Shown: one piece after another, positions 59,159 to 64,000 of the stretch
Layout: each line of letters opens with the position of its first letter
Numbering within the stretch: the first letter of the stretch is position 1
Assembly (NCBI RefSeq): GCF_001544755.2
Contig: NZ_FCOF02000014.1
Span: 62,001-126,000 of the forward strand
Reading direction: 5' to 3'
DNA: 64,000 bases
Source of the DNA: Caballeronia catudaia
GTDB lineage: Bacteria; Pseudomonadota; Gammaproteobacteria; Burkholderiales; Burkholderiaceae
Made by a program: the position numbers and the translations under genes
The notes under the pieces: model-generated
Seen by the model: only the letters and a program-made list of their open reading frames with translations
Database searches by the model: none
Told to the model about the DNA's origin: nothing

Positions 59159-60073
59159 ATGGAAATCAAGTGGATCGAAGACTTCATCGCGCTCGCCCGA
59201 TATCAAAGCTTTTCGCGCGCGGCGGAGTTCCGTAACGTCACGCAGTCGGGCTTCAGCCGGCGCATCCAGTCGCTCGAACAATGGGTCGGCGCCGATCTCG
59301 TCGACCGCAGCGGTTTTCCGCCGACGCTCACGCCCGCAGGACGATTGTTCCGCGACGCGGCCGAAGATATCCTCGACAAGCTGTTCGACACGCGCGCCAT
59401 CATCCGCACCGAGCAGCGGATCGCGGGCACGAGTCTGCAGATCGCGGCGGGCCATACCATCGCGCTCAATTTTTTGCCCGGCTGGCTGCGCACGCTGGAG
59501 AAACATATCGGCGAAGTGCGCGCCCGCGTGATTCCGGCGAACGTCCACGACTCGATCCTGAAGCTCGTGAACGGCAATTGCGAGCTGATGTTCGCCTATC
59601 ATCATCCGCAATTGCCGCTGCATCTCGACCCCGAGAAATACGAATACGTGACCGTGGGCGTCGATACGTTCATGCCGGTCTGCAAGCCCAACCAGCGACT
59701 CGCGCCGATCTACCGGCTGCCCGGCACGACGGATCGCCCGATGCCGTTCATCGCCTACATGGAGACGAGTTATTTCGGACGATGCTTCGCCCTCCTGATT
59801 GAAAAAACGAAAGCATCGCCCGCGTTGCGCCTGCACTATGAATCCGACATGGCCGAGGTCGTGAAGAAGCTCGTTCTCGAAGGCGAGGGCGTGGCGTGGC
59901 TGCCGAAGAGTTCGATCGTCGCCGAACTGGATGCCAGCGAACTCGTCGCCGCCGGGCCCGTCGAATGGCAACTCGCGCTCGAACTGCGCGTGTACCGCGA
60001 CATCGCCAATCGCAGCGAATTGCTCGACACGCTCTGGCGTCACCTGCGCGCCTCGTCCGCACCCGCAATGTAA
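59159..60073 (+). CDS. LysR-family regulator (HypT/YjiE-like)
   Basis: A 304-residue LysR protein. HTH KWIEDFIALARYQSFSRAAEFRNVTQSGFSRRIQSLEQWVG and the C-terminal half (YMETSYFGRCFALLIEK, VVKKLVLEGEGVAWLPKSSI) match the HypT group, known from E. coli as a hypochlorite-responsive factor; many relatives instead control amino-acid transport and racemase genes. It precedes the symporter-racemase-aspA operon in the same direction, separated by 190 bases with a perfect palindrome, so it is the probable activator of that operon. Confidence 0.85.
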   Translation: MEIKWIEDFIALARYQSFSRAAEFRNVTQSGFSRRIQSLEQWVGADLVDRSGFPPTLTPAGRLFRDAAEDILDKLFDTRAIIRTEQRIAGTSLQIAAGHTIALNFLPGWLRTLEKHIGEVRARVIPANVHDSILKLVNGNCELMFAYHHPQLPLHLDPEKYEYVTVGVDTFMPVCKPNQRLAPIYRLPGTTDRPMPFIAYMETSYFGRCFALLIEKTKASPALRLHYESDMAEVVKKLVLEGEGVAWLPKSSIVAELDASELVAAGPVEWQLALELRVYRDIANRSELLDTLWRHLRASSAPAM

Positions 60074-60085
60074 GGGATTTTTAAA

Positions 60086-60108
60086 GGCTATGCGAAAATT
60101 GCATAGCC
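60086..60108. promoter_or_regulatory. Perfect palindrome with LysR T-N11-A pattern
   Basis: GGCTATGC (60086-60093) and GCATAGCC (60101-60108) are perfect inverted arms around a 7-base AT-rich centre. The inner part fits T-N11-A. It lies 13 bases after the HypT-like stop and about 155 bases before the symporter start. It could also form a hairpin in RNA, but no U-run follows, so operator function is preferred. Confidence 0.6.
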
Positions 60109-60263
60109 ATATGCAGCACTAGCATTCACGTTTTTTCTGCCTTCCCTAAGATTCCGTCCTGACACAAGAAAGCGGCGCATCACGTTACGTCGATGCGCCT
60201 GCCAATCCCGAGCGCACACCGGTCGCGACCGACCGTTCGTGCGTCATCCCAGGACGGAGACAC

Positions 60264-61559
60264 ATGAAAAATCGACTCACCCTCTATATCCTCGCGGGCA
60301 TGGTGCTCGGCGTGGCGGTCGGCTATGTCTGCCATCGCACGGCAGTGGACGCCGCGCACGCCAAGGAGATCGCCGGCTACTTTTCCATCGTCACGGATAT
60401 CTTTCTGCGGCTCGTGAAGATGATCATCGCGCCGCTGGTTTTCGCCACCCTCGTGTCGGGGCTCGCCGGCATGGAAGGCACGAGCGACGTGCGCAGAATC
60501 GGCTTGCGCTCGATCGCGTGGTTCGTGTGCGCTTCGCTGTTCTCGCTTGCGCTCGGCCTCGTGCTCGCGAACCTGCTGCAGCCGGGCGCGGGTCTGCATA
60601 TGACGCAGACGAGTTCCGATGTCGCCACCGGCCTCAACACCGCCGGTCTCAACTTCAAGGACTTCATCACGCACGCGTTTCCGACGAGCCTGCTCGATGC
60701 GATGGCGCGCAACGACATTCTCCAGATCCTCGTCTTCTCCGTGCTGTTCGGGATCGTGTTGAGCGTGATCAAGTCGGACCCGCGCGTCGCTCCGTTGATT
60801 GCAGGCGTGGAAGGGCTCGTGCCCGCGATGCTGAAGCTGACCGACTACGTGATGCGCCTTGCGCCCATCGGCGTGTTCGGCGCGCTCGCATCGGCGATCA
60901 CGGTGCACGGACTCGACGTGCTCACCACCTACGGCAAGCTCGTCGCGAGCTTCTATGCGGGGCTGGCGCTCTTGTGGGCCGCGCTGATCCTCGCCGGTTA
61001 TGCGTTTCTCGGCAAGTCCGTCTGGGCCTTGCTCAAGAAGATTCGCGAACCCGCGATGCTCGCGTTCTCCACCGCCAGCAGCGAAGCGGCGTATCCGCGC
61101 CTGACGGAAAAGCTGGAGGAATTCGGCGTCGACAAGAAAGTGGTCGGCTTCACGTTGCCGCTCGGTTACGCATTCAATCTCGATGGCTCGATGATGTATC
61201 AGGCGTTCGCGGCGATCTTCATTGCGCAGGCGTTCGGCATCGACATGCCCATCGGCACGCAGATCGTGATGTTGCTCGTGCTCATGGTGAGCAGCAAGGG
61301 CATGGCCGGCGTCGCGCGCGGATCGGTGGTGGTGGTCGCGGCCGTCGCGCCGATGTTCCATCTGCCGCCATCGGGCGTCGTGCTGGTGCTCGCCATCGAC
61401 CAGATTCTCGACATGGGGCGCACGGCGACCAATGTGATCGGCAACAGCATCGCGACGGCGGCCATCGCGAAGTGGGAGACCAGGCGCGCGGCACGGCAGG
61501 AGCATCGCGTCGCGATGAGCACGCCTTCCTTCGGCGAACTGGAAGGCGAAACGAAATGA
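60264..61559 (+). CDS. Dicarboxylate/amino acid:cation symporter (DAACS family)
   Basis: A 431-residue inner-membrane transporter of the GltP/DctA family. Conserved elements are the hairpin region AFSTASSEAAYPRLTEKLEEFG (serine-rich motif), LPLGYAFNLDGSMMYQAFAAIFIAQAFGI, and VLAIDQILDMGRTATNVIGNSIATAAIAKWE with the substrate- and cation-binding Asp/Asn residues. By family it imports glutamate, aspartate or C4-dicarboxylates with protons or sodium. The racemase gene starts in its stop codon (ATGA), and aspartate ammonia-lyase follows, which points to aspartate as substrate. Confidence 0.9.
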   Translation: MKNRLTLYILAGMVLGVAVGYVCHRTAVDAAHAKEIAGYFSIVTDIFLRLVKMIIAPLVFATLVSGLAGMEGTSDVRRIGLRSIAWFVCASLFSLALGLVLANLLQPGAGLHMTQTSSDVATGLNTAGLNFKDFITHAFPTSLLDAMARNDILQILVFSVLFGIVLSVIKSDPRVAPLIAGVEGLVPAMLKLTDYVMRLAPIGVFGALASAITVHGLDVLTTYGKLVASFYAGLALLWAALILAGYAFLGKSVWALLKKIREPAMLAFSTASSEAAYPRLTEKLEEFGVDKKVVGFTLPLGYAFNLDGSMMYQAFAAIFIAQAFGIDMPIGTQIVMLLVLMVSSKGMAGVARGSVVVVAAVAPMFHLPPSGVVLVLAIDQILDMGRTATNVIGNSIATAAIAKWETRRAARQEHRVAMSTPSFGELEGETK

Positions 61560-63037
61560 GCGGCATGCACGCCACCGACGCCACGCCCGCGCGCAAGTTC
61601 GGCGTAGTGGGCGGGCTCGGACCGCTCGCGAGCGCGGACGTCTTCTTCAAGCTGATCAAGTCGACGCCCGCCACGCGCGACGCCGAGCACTTCGATGCGA
61701 TCTTCGAGCAGCAGCCGTTTCGCAGCGCGGACGCGGACAGCGAGACGCTGACGCAGCGCAAGCTCTACATCTTCGATCTGATCGGCAGCTTCGAGAAACG
61801 CGATGTCACGACAGTCGTGCTGCCCTGCTTTCTGAGCCACACGTTCATCGACGAACTGAAGGCCAATTCGCCGTTGCAGATCGTCGACATGATGGAAGCG
61901 GTGCGCAGCCATGTGCGCAGAAAGTTTCCGGCCGTGCGGCGCGTGGGCGTGCTCGCATCGGCGTACACGCGGCGCAAGCAGTTGTTCGAAAAGTATTTCG
62001 CCGCGCCCGAGTTCGAAGTGATTCATCCGCGCGAAAGCCACGGCGTCGATCTCGTCACCGAAGCCATCTATGGCGCCGATGGCGTGAAAAGCGGCAATCT
62101 GCGCGGACGTCCGGTCGAGTTGTTGCGCGAAGCGTGCGAGGACCTCGTTGCGCAAGGCGCCAACCTCATCATGCCGGGACTCACGGAGATCGCGCTCGTC
62201 GCCGATGAACTGGGTGCAATGCGCGTTCCGCTCGTCGATTCGAATCTCGCTTATGCGCAATACGTGGTCTCCGGCCAGTACCGCTCGCCCGAAACGATCT
62301 TCAAGGTCGGCGTGGTGGGCGGCGTCGGCCCGGCGGCCACCGTCGATTTCATTCACAAGATCGTGCGCGCGACGCCCGCGCGACGCGATCAGGACCATAT
62401 CAAGCTGCTCGTCGAACAGAATCCGCAGATCCCGGATCGCACGGAGAACCTCGTAGGCGACGGCCCCGATCCGACCATATCGCTTTACGCGACCTGCAAG
62501 AAGCTGGAGACGGGCGGCGCGGACCTCATCGCGATTCCCTGCAACACGGCGCATGCATTCGTCGAGCGCATCCAGCCGTATCTCGGCGTTCCCATCGTGA
62601 ACATGCTGACGACGACGGTGCGCTATCTGCGCGAGTCGTTTCCGTCGCTGCGTGACGTGGGCGTGCTCGCGACGTCCGGCACCATCGCAAGCGGCGTCTA
62701 TGAGAGGGCGCTCGCATCGCAAGGCTTGCGGCAGGTCGTTCCCGGTCCCGCATTGCAGGCGCGCGTGATGCAGGCCATTTATGGCGAGCAAGGCGTGAAA
62801 GCCGGATTCACGACCGGGCAATGCCAGGACGATATCGCGGCGGCCATCGACGGGCTTATCGCCGAGGGCGTCGAAGTCGTCATTCTCGGCTGCACGGAAC
62901 TGCCGCTTTTGCTGCGCGAATCGCATGTCGTCGGCGCGAACGGCGCGCGCGTGAGCATCGTCGATCCGACCGATGTGCTCGCGAAGCAATGCGTCGCGTA
63001 TGCGATCTCGTCGCCACGCAAATCTGATTTCATCTAG
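61556..63037 (+). CDS. Tandem-duplicated aspartate/glutamate racemase family protein
   Basis: The 493-residue protein is twice the family length and consists of two racemase domains in tandem (about 12-245 and 255-480), each opening with a GVVGG-GP-A motif. The C-terminal domain has both catalytic cysteines, Cys329 in IPCNTAH and Cys446 in LGCTELP. The N-terminal domain keeps Cys91 in LPCFLSH but has Leu209 (GLTE) where the second Cys should be, so a normal two-base racemase mechanism is impossible there. By family the C-half interconverts D- and L-aspartate or glutamate. The start overlaps the symporter stop (ATGA), and AspA follows after 15 bases, so D-aspartate use is a likely role. Confidence 0.87.
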   Translation: MSGMHATDATPARKFGVVGGLGPLASADVFFKLIKSTPATRDAEHFDAIFEQQPFRSADADSETLTQRKLYIFDLIGSFEKRDVTTVVLPCFLSHTFIDELKANSPLQIVDMMEAVRSHVRRKFPAVRRVGVLASAYTRRKQLFEKYFAAPEFEVIHPRESHGVDLVTEAIYGADGVKSGNLRGRPVELLREACEDLVAQGANLIMPGLTEIALVADELGAMRVPLVDSNLAYAQYVVSGQYRSPETIFKVGVVGGVGPAATVDFIHKIVRATPARRDQDHIKLLVEQNPQIPDRTENLVGDGPDPTISLYATCKKLETGGADLIAIPCNTAHAFVERIQPYLGVPIVNMLTTTVRYLRESFPSLRDVGVLATSGTIASGVYERALASQGLRQVVPGPALQARVMQAIYGEQGVKAGFTTGQCQDDIAAAIDGLIAEGVEVVILGCTELPLLLRESHVVGANGARVSIVDPTDVLAKQCVAYAISSPRKSDFI

Positions 63038-63052
63038 AACCTGAGAGACACC

Positions 63053-64000
63053 ATGCTTGCACCCACCGAACGAATCGAACACGATCTTCTCGGCGATCTC
63101 GCCGTGCCCGCGACAGCATACTACGGCGTGCATACGCTGCGCGCGCTCGATAACTTCCCGATCACGGGCATTGCCATTTCCGCGTATCCGAATCTCGTCA
63201 ACGCATTGGCGAGCGTGAAGGAAGCCGCGGCGCTCGCGAATCACGACCTCGGCCTGTTGAGCGAAGTGAAGATGCAGGCCATCGTGCAGGCATGCAGGCA
63301 AGTGCGCTCGGGCACGGCGCACGATCACTTCGTCGTCGATGTCATTCAAGGCGGCGCGGGCACGTCGACGAACATGAACGCGAACGAGGTCATCGCCAAT
63401 CTCGCGCTCGAACATCTCGGGCATGAGCGCGGCGAATACGCGGTGCTGCATCCGAACGAAGACGTGAATCTCGGCCAGAGCACCAACGATGTTTATCCGA
63501 CCGCGCTGAAGATCGCCACTTACGCCGGCATCATGCAGCTCGTCGACGCGATGGGCGTGCTGCGCGCGTCGTTCGAACGCAAGGCGCTGGAGTTCGGCAA
63601 TGATCTGAAGATGGGCCGCACGCAGCTTCAGGACGCCGTGCCGATGACGCTCGGGCAAGAGTTCAGCACGTTCGCCGTGATGCTCGGCGAGGACGAAGAG
63701 CGGCTCAAGGAAGCGGCAAAGCTCATCTGCGAAATCAATCTCGGCGCAACCGCGATCGGGACGGGCATCAACACGCATCCGGAATACGCGCAGCTTGCCT
63801 GCACGCACTTGAGCGACGTGACCGGCATCGCGCTCACGACATCGCCGAATCTGATTGAAGCGACGCAGGACGTCGGCGCCTTCGTGCAGCTTTCCGGCGT
63901 GCTGAAGCGCGTCGCGGTCAAGCTCTCGAAGACCTGCAACGATCTCCGGCTGCTGTCGAGCGGTCCGCGCGCGGGCCTCGGCGAGATCAATCTGCCGCCG
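63053..64000 (+). CDS. aspA: Aspartate ammonia-lyase (3' end outside window)
   Basis: The frame starts with ATG at 63053 and stays open to the window edge, 316 codons without a stop. The start of the protein (RIEHDLLGDLAVPATAYYGVHTLRALDNFPITG) and GGAGTSTNMNANEVIAN and NLGQSTNDVYPTALKIA identify the aspartase/fumarase superfamily, aspartase branch. The signature loop with the catalytic Ser lies beyond the window. It deaminates L-aspartate to fumarate and ammonia. As third gene after the symporter and racemase, it completes an uptake-racemisation-deamination route feeding the TCA cycle. Confidence 0.93.
   Translation, partial: MLAPTERIEHDLLGDLAVPATAYYGVHTLRALDNFPITGIAISAYPNLVNALASVKEAAALANHDLGLLSEVKMQAIVQACRQVRSGTAHDHFVVDVIQGGAGTSTNMNANEVIANLALEHLGHERGEYAVLHPNEDVNLGQSTNDVYPTALKIATYAGIMQLVDAMGVLRASFERKALEFGNDLKMGRTQLQDAVPMTLGQEFSTFAVMLGEDEERLKEAAKLICEINLGATAIGTGINTHPEYAQLACTHLSDVTGIALTTSPNLIEATQDVGAFVQLSGVLKRVAVKLSKTCNDLRLLSSGPRAGLGEINLPP

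Noticed and set aside
61199..63808. A minus-strand open frame of about 870 codons across the racemase and aspA region
   Set aside because: Opposite to well-supported genes, with low-complexity composition; a shadow of high-GC coding sequence.

Overview
The window looks like a replicon piece from a Burkholderiaceae bacterium (Caballeronia/Paraburkholderia type). Coding density and GC are high, and the content is typical of such accessory catabolic replicons: many LysR regulators, ABC importers for amines or amino acids, flavin amine oxidases, aldehyde dehydrogenases, Ku, and a type VI-like effector. The assignment rests on gene families and composition only; no rRNA, tRNA, CRISPR array or complete insertion sequence was seen.

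Layout. (1) 1-2652: a left-truncated effector-like gene with a GH19-type lytic domain, an overlapping secreted partner (probable immunity protein), and a relic copy of a piece of the effector; this block is AT-richer than the rest. (2) 2653-3852: a YbdG-type mechanosensitive channel. (3) 3847-22177, module A: LysR regulator, DgcA/StcD-type N-demethylase, two family-5 solute-binding proteins, GNAT acetyltransferase, aldehyde dehydrogenase, HAD protein, FAD amine oxidase, a full peptide/opine-type ABC importer, a three-subunit opine-oxidase/HcnABC-like dehydrogenase, and an AraC-type HTH protein. (4) 22091-39172, module B: paralogous LysR, PotABCD-type importer split over two operons, paralogous HAD + FAD oxidase pair, GMC oxidoreductase, cupin, AstE-like deacylase, semialdehyde dehydrogenase, tartrate/malate dehydrogenase, Lrp regulator, class III aminotransferase, GhrA-like reductase and a paralogous GNAT. 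(5) 39230-41930: DUF488 protein, MFS transporter and its divergent LysR. (6) 41953-52793, module C: TetR regulator, second DgcA/StcD-type demethylase, and a convergent operon with a PotABC-type importer, a second three-subunit dehydrogenase and a binding protein, controlled by a divergent IclR. (7) 52797-54547: MerR/TPR protein with Ku. (8) 54719-59007: LysR, small ORF, type II NADH dehydrogenase, TetR, LysR. (9) 59159-64000: HypT-like LysR, dicarboxylate/amino-acid symporter, a double-length Asp/Glu racemase and aspartate ammonia-lyase running off the right edge.

How the parts fit. Modules A, B and C each join uptake of a small amine or N-substituted amino acid to flavin-dependent oxidation or demethylation and then aldehyde oxidation. 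A and B share LysR, GNAT, HAD, FAD-oxidase and ALDH paralogs. A and C share the demethylase and the three-subunit dehydrogenase but use unrelated importers. Substrates cannot be read from the sequence; N-methylated amino acids, betaines, opines and polyamine-like compounds are the reasonable candidates. The clearest regulatory signals are a LysR-type site in front of three transcription units, with one promoter block repeated at 23 kb and 31 kb; an inverted repeat embedded in a good sigma70 promoter at 42.6 kb; a palindrome-rich IclR region at 51.7-51.9 kb; and a perfect palindrome before the symporter-racemase-AspA operon.

Gene remnants (effector piece at 2258, ALDH tail at 28117, Ldh2-family head at 44765) and a 12-copy octamer repeat at 13325 mark sites of rearrangement or slippage.
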